This document shows positions 8,000-16,274 of a DNA stretch of 64,000 bases, piece by piece. Each line of letters begins with the position of its first letter. Positions within the stretch are counted from its first letter, which is position 1. The stretch comes from Mangrovicoccus sp049603835 (GTDB lineage Bacteria; Pseudomonadota; Alphaproteobacteria; Rhodobacterales; Rhodobacteraceae): positions 62,001-126,000 of the forward strand of contig JBMYSZ010000002.1 of assembly GCA_049603835.1 (NCBI GenBank), given 5' to 3'. The notes beneath the pieces were generated by a model that saw only the letters and a program-made list of their open reading frames with translations, was not told the DNA's origin and made no database searches. The position numbers and the translations under genes were made by a program.

Positions 8000-10897
8000 T
8001 TACGCTGGCATGATTTTGCAAAGAGTCGCTTTGGTCTCTTGCATTTGGGTGACGCTGTCATAGCCATAGGTCTGGGCGGTGTTGGTGCTTTCGCCCAGCA
8101 CATAGGGATCGGCGCCGTCGGGATATTTCGACCGCAGATCTTCGCCCTGATAATGGCCGCCGAAATGGAACGGCATAAAGGCCACGCCTTCGCCGACCCG
8201 CTGGGTGACCATGGCCATGACTTTCACCTTGCCGCCCTCTGGGCCTTCGACCCAGACTTGCGCGCCGTCCCGCACGCCTAGATTATTGGCATCGCGCGGA
8301 TTGATTTCGACGAACATGTCTTGCTGCAATTCCGCCAGCCAGGGGTTAGAGCGGGTTTCATCGCCGCCGCCCTCATATTCGACCAGACGGCCCGAAGTGA
8401 GGATGATGGGATAGTCCTTGCTGAAATCCTGCTTTTGGATCGAGGCATACATGGTGGGCAGGCGATAGAATTTCCGATCCTCATAGGTCGGATAATCGGC
8501 CACCAAATCGCGGCGGTTGGAATAAAGCGGCTCGCGATGGACCGGCACCGGATCCGGGAAGGTCCAGACAACCGCGCGGGCTTTGGCATTGCCGAAAGGC
8601 GCACAGCCATGGGCAATCGCCACCCGCTGGATGCCCCCCGACAGGTCGGTTTTCCAGTTGGTTTTCGGCCCGGCAATTGCGTCGATCACCGCGCGCTCTT
8701 CAGCGGTTAGATCGCCATCCCAACCCAGATCCATCAGCATCTGCATGGTGAATTCCGGATAGCCATCCTGGATCTCGGATCCGACCGAATACACACCATC
8801 CGCCAGCAGATTATCGCCGTCGCGCTCCACCCCGAACCGCGCCCGGAAGGTCAAGCCGCCTTCGGCCACGGGTTTCGACATGTCATAAAGATTGGGCGTG
8901 CCCGGATGGTTGATCTCTGCCGTACCCCAGCAAGGCCATGGCAGACCGTAATAATCGCCATCTGCCGGGCCACCCACAGCTTGCAGCGTGGTGCGGTCAA
9001 ATGTGTGCTGATTGGCCATATGCAGCTTCAGCCGCTCCGGGGTCTGCCCGGTATAGCCGATGGTCCACATGCCTTTATTGATCTCACGCAGCGTGTCTTC
9101 GATATTCGGCGTGATCCCATCCTCTTCCAAAGCGATATTGCGGAAGAGCCGGTCATGGAAACCGAATTTCTTGGCAAACAGGCCGATGATTTCGTGATCG
9201 GGCTTGGATTCAAACAGCGGATCAACCACTTGCTCGCGCCATTGGAAGGACCGGTTGGATGCAGTGACCGAGCCATAGGTTTCAAACTGGGTACAAGCCG
9301 GCAGCAGATAAACCCCGTCAGTGCGATCATGCAAAACCGCCGAAACCGTCGGATAAGGATCGATCACGACCAGCATATCCAGCTTTTCCATGGCTGTTTT
9401 CATCTCGGTCATGCGGGTTTGTGAATTCGGCGCATGCCCCCAAAGAACCATCGCCCGCACATTATTGGGTTGGTCCATATTGTCAGCATCTTCCAAGATG
9501 CCGTCGATCCAACGGGACACAGGAATGCCGGTCAGGTTTTGCAGCGATTTCTCTTTGCCATCCGCGCCGGTGAGAGTCGCGAATTGACCAGCCAGCCAGT
9601 CTGGGTCTTCTTCCCAAACCCGCGCCCAATGGGCCCAAGCGCCTTTGGATAGGCCGTAATAACCGGGCAAAGTATGGCTTAGAACGCCGAGATCCGTGGC
9701 GCCTTGCACATTGTCATGGCCGCGGAAAATATTGGTGCCGCCGCCAGATGTGCCCATATTCCCAAGCGCGAGCTGCAAGATGCAATAGGCGCGGGTATTG
9801 TTATTGCCAGTGGTGTGCTGCGTGCCGCCCATGCACCAAATCACCGTACCGGGACGGTTATTGGCCATGGTCCGGGCGACGCGGCGCAGCTGGCTGCCCG
9901 GAGCGCCGGTGACGCGCTCCACCTCTTCGGGGGTCCATTTCGCGACTTCTTCGCGGATCTGATCCATCCCCCAAACACGGGTCCGGATGAATTCTTTGTC
10001 TTCCCAGCCATTCTCAAAGATATGCCACAAGATCCCCCAGACCAAGGCCACGTCAGAGCCGGGGCGGAAGCGCACATATTCATCCGCATGGGCGGCAGTG
10101 CGGGTAAAGCGCGGATCGCAGACGATCAGCGGCGCGTTATTTTGCTCTTTCGCGCGCAGCACATGCAGCAGGGAAACCGGATGCGCCTCGGCTGGGTTGC
10201 CGCCGATAATGAAGATCGCCTTAGAGTTATGGATGTCATTATAAGAGTTGGTCATGGCGCCGTAGCCCCATGTATTGGCAACCCCAGCCACGGTGGTGGA
10301 GTGGCAAATCCGGGCCTGGTGATCGACATTATTCGTGCCCCAATAGGCAGCGAATTTGCGGAATAGATAAGCCTGCTCGTTATTATGCTTGGCCGAGCCT
10401 AGCCAATAGACACTATCGGGGCCGCTTTCGTCGCGGATCGACAGCATCTGATCGCCGATTTCTGTAATGGCTTGGTCCCAGCTGATACGGGTCCATTCGC
10501 CATTGACCTTCTTCATGGGGTATTTCAGGCGGCGTTCCCCATGGGCATGTTCGCGCACCGACGCCCCTTTGGCGCAATGAGCGCCCAGATTGAACGGGCT
10601 GTCCCAACCGGGCTCTTGGCCGACCCAAACCCCGTCAGAGACCTCAGCCACAACCGTACAGCCCACCGAACAATGGGTACAGACGGATTTCTTTAGGTCA
10701 ATCTTGCCCGTGGCCGCGCTGGCCGCGTCGGCGCGGGTCACTGCCCCGCCGGTAGCCGCAATCGCCGTCAGGCCGCCAATGGCCAAACCAGATCCGCGCA
10801 AAAAGGCGCGGCGATCCACCGAAGTCTTTGCCGCTTCGGCCAGGATACTTGTCCGCTGGGGGCGTCGCGCAACCCCGTTGGTCTTTTTCCTCAACAT
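8000..10897 (-). CDS. fdhA: formate dehydrogenase alpha subunit (Mo/W-bis-MGD, cysteine form)
   Basis: 965 residues from the ATG at 10897, preceded by GGGAGAGAG; the earlier in-frame start at 10981 lacks support. A TAT signal has DRRAFLRG at 28-35 and a hydrophobic stretch to ~58. A [4Fe-4S] site is formed by C73, C76, C80 and C108. The active-site ligand is C198 with H199 in ARICHSTT; the same position in E. coli FdnG is selenocysteine, and no in-frame TGA occurs here. The C-terminal molybdopterin dinucleotide-binding domain ends the protein. It oxidises formate to CO2 in the periplasm. Neighbouring chaperone genes support maturation as a TAT-exported complex. Confidence 0.95.
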   Translation of the reverse strand: MLRKKTNGVARRPQRTSILAEAAKTSVDRRAFLRGSGLAIGGLTAIAATGGAVTRADAASAATGKIDLKKSVCTHCSVGCTVVAEVSDGVWVGQEPGWDSPFNLGAHCAKGASVREHAHGERRLKYPMKKVNGEWTRISWDQAITEIGDQMLSIRDESGPDSVYWLGSAKHNNEQAYLFRKFAAYWGTNNVDHQARICHSTTVAGVANTWGYGAMTNSYNDIHNSKAIFIIGGNPAEAHPVSLLHVLRAKEQNNAPLIVCDPRFTRTAAHADEYVRFRPGSDVALVWGILWHIFENGWEDKEFIRTRVWGMDQIREEVAKWTPEEVERVTGAPGSQLRRVARTMANNRPGTVIWCMGGTQHTTGNNNTRAYCILQLALGNMGTSGGGTNIFRGHDNVQGATDLGVLSHTLPGYYGLSKGAWAHWARVWEEDPDWLAGQFATLTGADGKEKSLQNLTGIPVSRWIDGILEDADNMDQPNNVRAMVLWGHAPNSQTRMTEMKTAMEKLDMLVVIDPYPTVSAVLHDRTDGVYLLPACTQFETYGSVTASNRSFQWREQVVDPLFESKPDHEIIGLFAKKFGFHDRLFRNIALEEDGITPNIEDTLREINKGMWTIGYTGQTPERLKLHMANQHTFDRTTLQAVGGPADGDYYGLPWPCWGTAEINHPGTPNLYDMSKPVAEGGLTFRARFGVERDGDNLLADGVYSVGSEIQDGYPEFTMQMLMDLGWDGDLTAEERAVIDAIAGPKTNWKTDLSGGIQRVAIAHGCAPFGNAKARAVVWTFPDPVPVHREPLYSNRRDLVADYPTYEDRKFYRLPTMYASIQKQDFSKDYPIILTSGRLVEYEGGGDETRSNPWLAELQQDMFVEINPRDANNLGVRDGAQVWVEGPEGGKVKVMAMVTQRVGEGVAFMPFHFGGHYQGEDLRSKYPDGADPYVLGESTNTAQTYGYDSVTQMQETKATLCKIMPA

Positions 10898-11053
10898 GTT
10901 TCTCTCTCCCGTGCTGGCAATGCTGGGCATTGCTCGCTTGGTCATTATGAAGGAGGGCTGGGGCAGATGGGCGTCACGCAACCGGTTGCCTTGGCTCTCT
11001 TAGGATCGGTCCGGTGGCTTCCGGGCCGAGGGGATTTGCGGGCCTTGACGGTT

Positions 11054-11239
11054 TTAGAACCGGGCCGTTTCGAAATAGGCGCGGATATGGGCCGTATCTT
11101 GCATCTTGTCAGAGGCAATATCCGGCTCTGCCGCCTCAGCGGATGTCCCGGAACTGGCCAAAGCCACAGCCGCAATCGGGGCGGTGCTGGCAGCCAGTTT
11201 CAGAATATCCCGGCGGGTTGCGTCTTTGCTGTCAGACAT
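11054..11239 (-). CDS. formate dehydrogenase region TAT-target peptide
   Basis: 61 residues, start ATG at 11239 with a GGAGCG site upstream (an adjacent TTG would add one codon). It begins SDSKDATRRDILKLAAST, an RRDILK twin-arginine motif followed by a short hydrophobic Ala-rich stretch, and ends in a small acidic tail. This is the short TAT-substrate family always found immediately before fdhA in this type of locus (TIGR02811 by memory). Its role is not established; it may be a small subunit or an export/assembly aid. It sits between torD and fdhA, 156 bases before the fdhA start. Confidence 0.82.
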   Translation of the reverse strand: MSDSKDATRRDILKLAASTAPIAAVALASSGTSAEAAEPDIASDKMQDTAHIRAYFETARF

Positions 11240-11322
11240 CAAAACGCTCCTTTTTTGCTGGGTTTGGGTTGATGGAAATGGCGGTTGCCCGCCGCGAAAA
11301 TTTGCATTGTCTTGGTCTCCGC

Positions 11323-11964
11323 TCAGGCATTGCTGAGCCGGAAGGCTTCGGCCTCAACAGCCATAAACACCCGCCCCAGCTGGCCCACCGGCGCATAAAA
11401 GACCGAATTTTTGGCCGCTTCGAGATCGGCAAAGAAATGCTGGGCGAAAGGCGCGATATGGCGGTTGAAAAAGATTTTCTGCGCCGCCAGATCCGCCGGC
11501 GTGCTGAAACGGCCGACAATCATGGCCGCCATCATTTCCATGAGGCTGGCGATATTATCCTCGGGCTCAAACACATTTTCCGAGCGGGCAAGACCCAGCT
11601 GGGTCATATCCTGGCGCAGCAAAGCCAGCGGTTTTTCATTGAGAAAACCGGTCAGATAGTAAGAGGCATAGGGCAAAAGCTCGCCGCGACCGAGGCCGAT
11701 GAAAAGCTTGTTATACTCCGTTTCCACGGTTTTGGGCTTGGTGATCTTGGCCAGTTTCGCCAGCACTGTTACCGCCTGACCCAATTCGCTGTCATCACCC
11801 GAAAGCGATGCGGTCTGCGCCAAAAGCATTTCATCTGGCGGACCGGCCAGGATCACACCGAGAAAGTTATAAAGATCGGCGCGCAGGCGGTCTTCTTCGG
11901 CAATAACCGGAGCGGCGGCCAGGGGTGTTTTTTCTGCGGGATCAGAGAGAGCAGCGGCGGTCAT
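11323..11964 (-). CDS. TorD-family molybdoenzyme chaperone
   Basis: 213 residues, all-helical, with the family core EYNKLFIGLGRGELLPYASYY (about 83-103; E, N and the LPYAS turn are diagnostic) and EPEDNIASLMEMM (about 132-144). TorD/DmsD proteins bind the TAT signal and the apo form of a specific molybdoenzyme and hold it back from export until the cofactor is inserted. The obvious client is FdhA, encoded two genes downstream. Two bases separate its start from the stop of the DUF3306 gene upstream. Cytoplasmic. Confidence 0.88.
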   Translation of the reverse strand: MTAAALSDPAEKTPLAAAPVIAEEDRLRADLYNFLGVILAGPPDEMLLAQTASLSGDDSELGQAVTVLAKLAKITKPKTVETEYNKLFIGLGRGELLPYASYYLTGFLNEKPLALLRQDMTQLGLARSENVFEPEDNIASLMEMMAAMIVGRFSTPADLAAQKIFFNRHIAPFAQHFFADLEAAKNSVFYAPVGQLGRVFMAVEAEAFRLSNA

Positions 11965-11966
11965 GA

Positions 11967-12581
11967 TTATCCTTCGGCAGAGTCGAATTGAAATCGCATC
12001 CGACGGGCGGAGGCGGGCAAAATAGCGGCGGGCTCAGGCGGTTCGGTTTGCGCAATGGGCGCAGCGGCTGCGGGTGCGGCCTGGGGCGCAGGGGCCGGAT
12101 GTGCCGCGCTTTCCTCGGCGGCGGTCTCCTCGGACGAGGGCTGCGCCCCGGCCTCGTCATCCGCGCCCAGCTCTTCGAGCTTGGCAATCATCCCCCGGCC
12201 CACCTGATAGACAGTTTTGAGATCTGGGATCACCATAGCGGCATCGGTGAAATCTTCGCCGTAATCAACCAAACCATCGATATTCGCCAGCACCGGGTTG
12301 AGCCGCCAAAGCCGCCGCAAGGCGCGGGTTTTCAGCCTTTGGGGCAGCTCCGCCTGCAGGAAATCGCGGATCTGATCGGGGCTGGTCAGCGCTTCGGGCT
12401 CTGGCAATCCGGCCTCGGCCAACAGATCCGCATCAGAGCGCTCCGCCAGCGCGGTTTCTTTCTGCGCCTCGGCAATCTGAGCCTCGGCCTGCAATTCCTG
12501 CTGCTCTTCGGCAGCAACAGCAGCCCGACGGCGGGACCAGAAATCGCCTGCCGATTTCGCGGCTTTGCGCTCTCGGCTCAT
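11967..12581 (-). CDS. DUF3306 protein of the formate dehydrogenase locus
   Basis: 204 residues from the ATG at 12581, which overlaps the stop of the DUF3305 gene (ATGA); a longer frame upstream is not supported. After a basic start (MSRERKAAKSAGDFWSRRR) and an Ala/Glu-rich stretch comes the conserved block around residues 75-145 (DQIRDFLQAELPQRLKTRAL, then LWRLNPVLANIDGLVDYGEDF). The last third is Pro/Ala/Glu-rich and low complexity. DUF3306 genes recur beside TAT-exported formate dehydrogenases of this class with DUF3305 and TorD. A maturation role is likely but unproven. Confidence 0.8.
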   Translation of the reverse strand: MSRERKAAKSAGDFWSRRRAAVAAEEQQELQAEAQIAEAQKETALAERSDADLLAEAGLPEPEALTSPDQIRDFLQAELPQRLKTRALRRLWRLNPVLANIDGLVDYGEDFTDAAMVIPDLKTVYQVGRGMIAKLEELGADDEAGAQPSSEETAAEESAAHPAPAPQAAPAAAAPIAQTEPPEPAAILPASARRMRFQFDSAEG

Positions 12582-13144
12582 TGCAGCCGCTCCCTTTTGC
12601 GTCGGGGTGAGGCATAGATATCCGCCGCCTGCGCAATCCGGGGATCGCCAATCCCATCTTGCACTTGATCCACCCGCGTCTTGTCGCGCTTTCGCTTCAC
12701 AAATGGATCCTCTTGGTGATGGGCTGAAACGAAATCTTGCACCCAAATCATCAGCCCCGGCGGCATGGGGATCTTCTCGACGATCTCTTCGCCGCTATCG
12801 GTGTAATCCTGCGCCTCATAGGGGGAGGCGGTGACCAGCACGACCTCTAGCGGCGCGCGCTCCTCACCTGTTTCGCGCAGCACCACATAAAGACTTGGGG
12901 TCTGCGCCATGAGCCCATGCAGATAGGCCTCCGTCTCGGCGCCATGCAGCTCTAGCGGCACGGTCGCTGCATGGTATTCCACGATTTCGCCCTCGCGGCG
13001 AAGCTCGCGCCAGGACGCGGGGCCCGCGCCGGGCAGAACCGCAGAGGCCGTCCAATGCCAGCGCATCCAACGGGTCGCACCAGGACGGCGGCGCAACACA
13101 ACGCCCACCGGCAAGCAGCAATACATATCTGGGTTGTGGATCAC
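12578..13144 (-). CDS. DUF3305 protein of the formate dehydrogenase locus
   Basis: 188 residues from a GTG at 13144, chosen because an AGGAGGAGG site lies ~10 bases upstream; an ATG at 13126 would shorten it by six residues. The recognisable core starts at LPVGVVLRRRPGATRW and runs through ETEAYLHGLMAQTPSLYVVLR and PYEAQDYTDSGEEIVEKIPMP, ending in a basic tail. It is the first gene of the minus-strand formate dehydrogenase run and translationally coupled to DUF3306. Cytoplasmic, no catalytic motif seen; function unknown, probably enzyme maturation. Confidence 0.78.
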   Translation of the reverse strand: MIHNPDMYCCLPVGVVLRRRPGATRWMRWHWTASAVLPGAGPASWRELRREGEIVEYHAATVPLELHGAETEAYLHGLMAQTPSLYVVLRETGEERAPLEVVLVTASPYEAQDYTDSGEEIVEKIPMPPGLMIWVQDFVSAHHQEDPFVKRKRDKTRVDQVQDGIGDPRIAQAADIYASPRRKRERLQ

Positions 13145-13486
13145 GCAGCCCCTCCTCCTGGTCAAAGATTGAGCCGAAGCCGCTCCAGCTGGAAAGCAGA
13201 TTTTGCCATCACCCCGGCAGATAAATTCAGGAGGGACAATTTGGGCAGGCCGGGAATCCGCGCCTTAGGGATCCGGGCCGAAATGTCTATGCTGAGTGTT
13301 TTGCTTTGGTATTCCGCGCCCCTTAAGGCAGTCGAATCAAAGGGGCTTTGAGCGGCTCAAAAGCCCCCTGATTTGGCCGCGACCGTTACGGAAAACGGCT
13401 TGAGACCTGGACGAAATTATGACTAGGTTTGCGCGAGAGCGGACCCAAACCAGCAGAAATCGGGCCAGTATGGGAGACAAGAAAAT
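13145..13486. promoter_or_regulatory. divergent intergenic region of the formate dehydrogenase locus
   Basis: 342 bases without a gene between the DUF3305 start (minus) and the poly-ferredoxin start (plus), so it must carry both promoters. It contains a strong stem at 13342-13367 (GGGGCTTTGAG, three-base loop, CTCAAAAGCCCC; one bulged A) and a weaker CCGTT/AACGG stem at 13383-13398. No convincing -35/-10 pair or known riboswitch was recognised. The only ORFs are shadows. A GGGAGA ribosome site lies just before 13487. Confidence 0.6.
13342..13367. other. stem-loop in the fdh divergent promoter region
   Basis: Eleven-base arms GGGGCTTTGAG and CTCAAAAGCCCC with one bulged A and a CGG loop. On the plus strand it lies ~120 bases before the poly-ferredoxin ATG. 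It is not followed by a T-run in either direction, so a leader structure or protein-binding site fits better than a terminator. Confidence 0.5.
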
Positions 13487-15433
13487 ATGGTTAAGTCACT
13501 GATTACATGCACATGTTCTGGAAGTCAGAGCCTTGACCCCGCGCTTTTGGCTGAGGCTGCTGGCATCCCAGAGGCGATCCGCTGTTCAGAGCTCTGCACC
13601 ACCGAGCTGGACCGCGCGCAAGCGGCCTTGACCCAGGGGGATGCATTAATTTGCTGCACCCAGGAGGGACGGGTTTTTGAGACCCTGGCCGAAGAGCTTG
13701 ACGCTGCAGCGCCGCATCTTTTGGACCTGCGCGACCGGGCGGGATGGACCGCAGATCATGGCGATTTGCGGCCCAAAATGTCCGCCCTTCTGGCCGAAGC
13801 TCTGCTGCCTGCGCCATTTGTCAAGTCGCTTGACGTCACTTCCGAAGGGCTGTGCCTGATCCTCGGACCCGCCGATATTGCGCTAGAGGCCGCAGAGCAA
13901 TTGAAGGACTATCTGGGCGTCACGGTCCTGCTAAGCGAGGCGCAGGATATCCCCGATAGCCGTGCTTATGACGTGGTGCTGGGGCAGCTGCGAAAGGCCC
14001 AGGGCGCTTTGGGTCAGTTCCAGGTCAGTATCGATCGGCTGCAACAGATCATACCAGGTGGGCGCGGTGCCTTTCAGCTAACCGAGCCGCAAGACGGCGC
14101 GCAATCGGTCTGTGATATCCTGCTGGATCTGCGCCGTGATCCGCCGCTTTTCCCCGCTCATGAAAAACGCGAAGGCTATTTGCGGGCCAATCCATCCCAT
14201 GCCCCCAGCGTGGCCCGTGCCGTGCTGGCCGCCTCGCATCTGGTGGGGGTCTTCGAAAAGCCGCTTTACGTGAAAACCGAGCCGATGTTATGCGCCCATT
14301 CCCGCGCCGAGCAGACCGGTTGTAGCCGCTGTCTGGATCTCTGCCCCACCGGCGCGATCACGCCCCATGGCGATCATATCAGCGTCGATCCGATGATTTG
14401 CGCGGGCTGTGGCGCCTGTTCCTCTACCTGTCCTTCCGGTGCGATCAGCTATGACGCGCCGCCGGTGGATCTGACCATGCAGCGGGTGCAAACCCTGGCG
14501 AAAGCCTATCAAGCAGCGGGCGGCCAGGCGCCTCGCTTGCTGGTGCATGACGCCCATGGTGCCGAGATGATCCGCCTAAGCGCCCGTTATGGCGATGGCC
14601 TGCCAGCGGATGTAATCCCGCTTGAAATGAGCGCCTTAGGCGCTTTCGGCCATGCAGAGGCTTTGGCCGCCCTTGCCGCGGGTTTCGCTCATATTTCTTG
14701 GCTGCCCGGCCCTGGGGTGGATCGCGCAGCGCTAGAGGCGGAGCTGGCTCTCACCAATGCTTTGGGCTTGGGCAAAGCGCAGCTGATCGAGACAAACGAC
14801 CCAGAGGCGCTAAGCCAAACGCTCTATTCCCAAGACCCGACCGAAAGCCTTGCGCAGCCGGTCCGCCCCATGGGCAGTCGCCGCCAAATTGTCCGCCTCG
14901 CCGTGCGCGCCCTCAACCCTGACGCCGACCAACTGCCCCTGCCCCAAGGCGCGCCTTACGGGGCGGTGCAGGTGGATACGGAAAGCTGCACGCTCTGCCT
15001 TTCTTGTGTGTCGCTCTGCCCATCCGGGGCCTTGGGCGACAATCCCGACCGGCCTCAACTACGGTTCCAAGAGGATGCCTGCCTACAATGCGGGCTCTGC
15101 GCAAAACTCTGCCCCGAAGACGCGATCACCTATGACAGCCGCATGGACCTAACCGAAGCGGCACTGCGCCAAGAGGTTCTGCATGAAGAAGAGCCCTTCG
15201 CCTGTGTTAGCTGCGGCACGCCGTTTGGGGTGAAATCCACCATTGAGAAGATCACCGAAAAGCTTCAAAGCCACGCCATGTTCCAAGGCGGAGATAAGCT
15301 GCGGATGATACAAATGTGCGATGACTGCCGGGTGGAGGCGCAATTTCACAGCCAGGATAATCCCTTTATGGGCGGCGAACGGCCCAAGCCTCGCACCACA
15401 GCTGATTATCTAAGCGCGCGAAAGGATCACTGA
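13487..15433 (+). CDS. poly-[4Fe-4S] ferredoxin-like protein of the fdh locus
   Basis: 648 residues, soluble. The N-terminal ~270 residues carry scattered Cys (CTCSGS near the start, CSELC about 33-37) but no clear known domain. Then come two paired ferredoxin modules: CSRCLDLCP with CAGCGACSSTCP (about 281-322), and CTLCLSCVSLCP with CLQCGLCAKLCP (about 502-545). A last pair of CxxC groups (CVSCG, CDDC) near the C-terminus may bind another cluster or zinc. Similar large ferredoxins accompany formate dehydrogenases of this type and may serve electron supply or Fe-S transfer during assembly. It ends in a 7-base tail-to-tail overlap with the next gene. Confidence 0.78.
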   Translation: MVKSLITCTCSGSQSLDPALLAEAAGIPEAIRCSELCTTELDRAQAALTQGDALICCTQEGRVFETLAEELDAAAPHLLDLRDRAGWTADHGDLRPKMSALLAEALLPAPFVKSLDVTSEGLCLILGPADIALEAAEQLKDYLGVTVLLSEAQDIPDSRAYDVVLGQLRKAQGALGQFQVSIDRLQQIIPGGRGAFQLTEPQDGAQSVCDILLDLRRDPPLFPAHEKREGYLRANPSHAPSVARAVLAASHLVGVFEKPLYVKTEPMLCAHSRAEQTGCSRCLDLCPTGAITPHGDHISVDPMICAGCGACSSTCPSGAISYDAPPVDLTMQRVQTLAKAYQAAGGQAPRLLVHDAHGAEMIRLSARYGDGLPADVIPLEMSALGAFGHAEALAALAAGFAHISWLPGPGVDRAALEAELALTNALGLGKAQLIETNDPEALSQTLYSQDPTESLAQPVRPMGSRRQIVRLAVRALNPDADQLPLPQGAPYGAVQVDTESCTLCLSCVSLCPSGALGDNPDRPQLRFQEDACLQCGLCAKLCPEDAITYDSRMDLTEAALRQEVLHEEEPFACVSCGTPFGVKSTIEKITEKLQSHAMFQGGDKLRMIQMCDDCRVEAQFHSQDNPFMGGERPKPRTTADYLSARKDH

Positions 15434-16185
15434 TGCGCCAAGGGCTGCCCCAAATCGGCCGGAGCCATGGCGGTGACATAGGCCAGCATGGCCTCCAACT
15501 CGTCCAGGGTCATCTCTATCGGCACGATCGAGGGCGGAAGATGTTCAGCAAAAGCTTCGGTGACCTCATGGATAATGGTAAAGGACGGATGCGGGTTCAG
15601 CACGAAAAACCCCGAAAAACGCGCCTGCCAATCGGGCAAAGCCCGCAGCACCGCAAAAGACGGGGTCGAGCCGATCCCGCTCCAGCGATTGGTGTCCTCC
15701 ACCACATGGCAGCGGGCGCATTTGGTCTGGCTCAGCCGCAGCCCGGCGGCGATGTCGCCTTGGCTCAGATCCGGGGCCAGCTCCGCCACCTCAAGCTGGG
15801 GCAAGGCAAACAGCGCCCGCCCCTCTGGCGCAAAGCCGGTCACAGTGCGCTGCCCCACTTCCGAGCCCAGCCAATCAGCAAAGCGCTGGCTGGCCGCGTG
15901 GTCTTGGGTCAGGATCTGCAAATGCCAAATCTGCCCCGCCTCTTCAAAAACCGGCTGCCCCGTGGCGCCAAGGCTCAGATCAGCCACCTCTTTGGGGCTC
16001 AGCTCTACTCGGATCTGGGTTTTGAGCGAAAATCGCGGCAGAATATGAGCCAAAAGCCCGGTCTCTACCAAAGCCTCTGGCGCGGCCAAGCGCACAAGTT
16101 TCGCCGCGCCCTCGGCCCAGACCAGGCCAGGGCTCAGAGCTTGGCACAAGGCCAAAGCCAGCAAAATACGCCAGAAGCCTCCCAT
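15427..16185 (-). CDS. periplasmic cytochrome c with a truncated TupA-like N-terminal domain
   Basis: 252 residues: signal peptide (1-24, ending GLVWA), then a ~105-residue domain, then a cytochrome c unit with CARCH at 156-160 and PSFAVLR after it; M225 (PIEM) is a candidate axial ligand. The N-terminal domain starts ETGLLAHILPRFSLKTQIRV and ends FADWLGSEVGQRTVTGFAPE with GRALF. These resemble the first strand-helix and last helix-strand of tungstate-binding TupA proteins, with the middle ~130 residues missing. This reading is from memory of the family. The gene converges on the poly-ferredoxin with overlapping ends. Electron transfer linked to formate oxidation, perhaps with oxyanion binding, is inference. 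Confidence 0.7.
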   Translation of the reverse strand: MGGFWRILLALALCQALSPGLVWAEGAAKLVRLAAPEALVETGLLAHILPRFSLKTQIRVELSPKEVADLSLGATGQPVFEEAGQIWHLQILTQDHAASQRFADWLGSEVGQRTVTGFAPEGRALFALPQLEVAELAPDLSQGDIAAGLRLSQTKCARCHVVEDTNRWSGIGSTPSFAVLRALPDWQARFSGFFVLNPHPSFTIIHEVTEAFAEHLPPSIVPIEMTLDELEAMLAYVTAMAPADLGQPLAHQ

Positions 16186-16274
16186 AACAGTATCAGCCTA
16201 GACGTGCGCGGTGTTCGCCGTCAATTCTTTGTGCCAGGCTATGCAGGCCAGTTTACCAGAAAGGGGCAAACCCC

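Noticed and set aside
10270..10340. Possible selenocysteine codon in fdhA
   Set aside because: The active-site position reads as a Cys codon (C198, ARICHS) and the frame has no internal TGA, so no SECIS element is needed.
11014..11991. Plus-strand ORF of 325 codons opposite torD
   Set aside because: Opposite a gene with clear TorD motifs; its translation has no recognisable domain and no ribosome site.
13383..13420. Molybdenum-cofactor riboswitch or sigma-54 promoter in the fdh gap
   Set aside because: The small stem does not fit the Moco RNA as I remember it, and no GG...GC (-24/-12) pair at the right spacing was seen.
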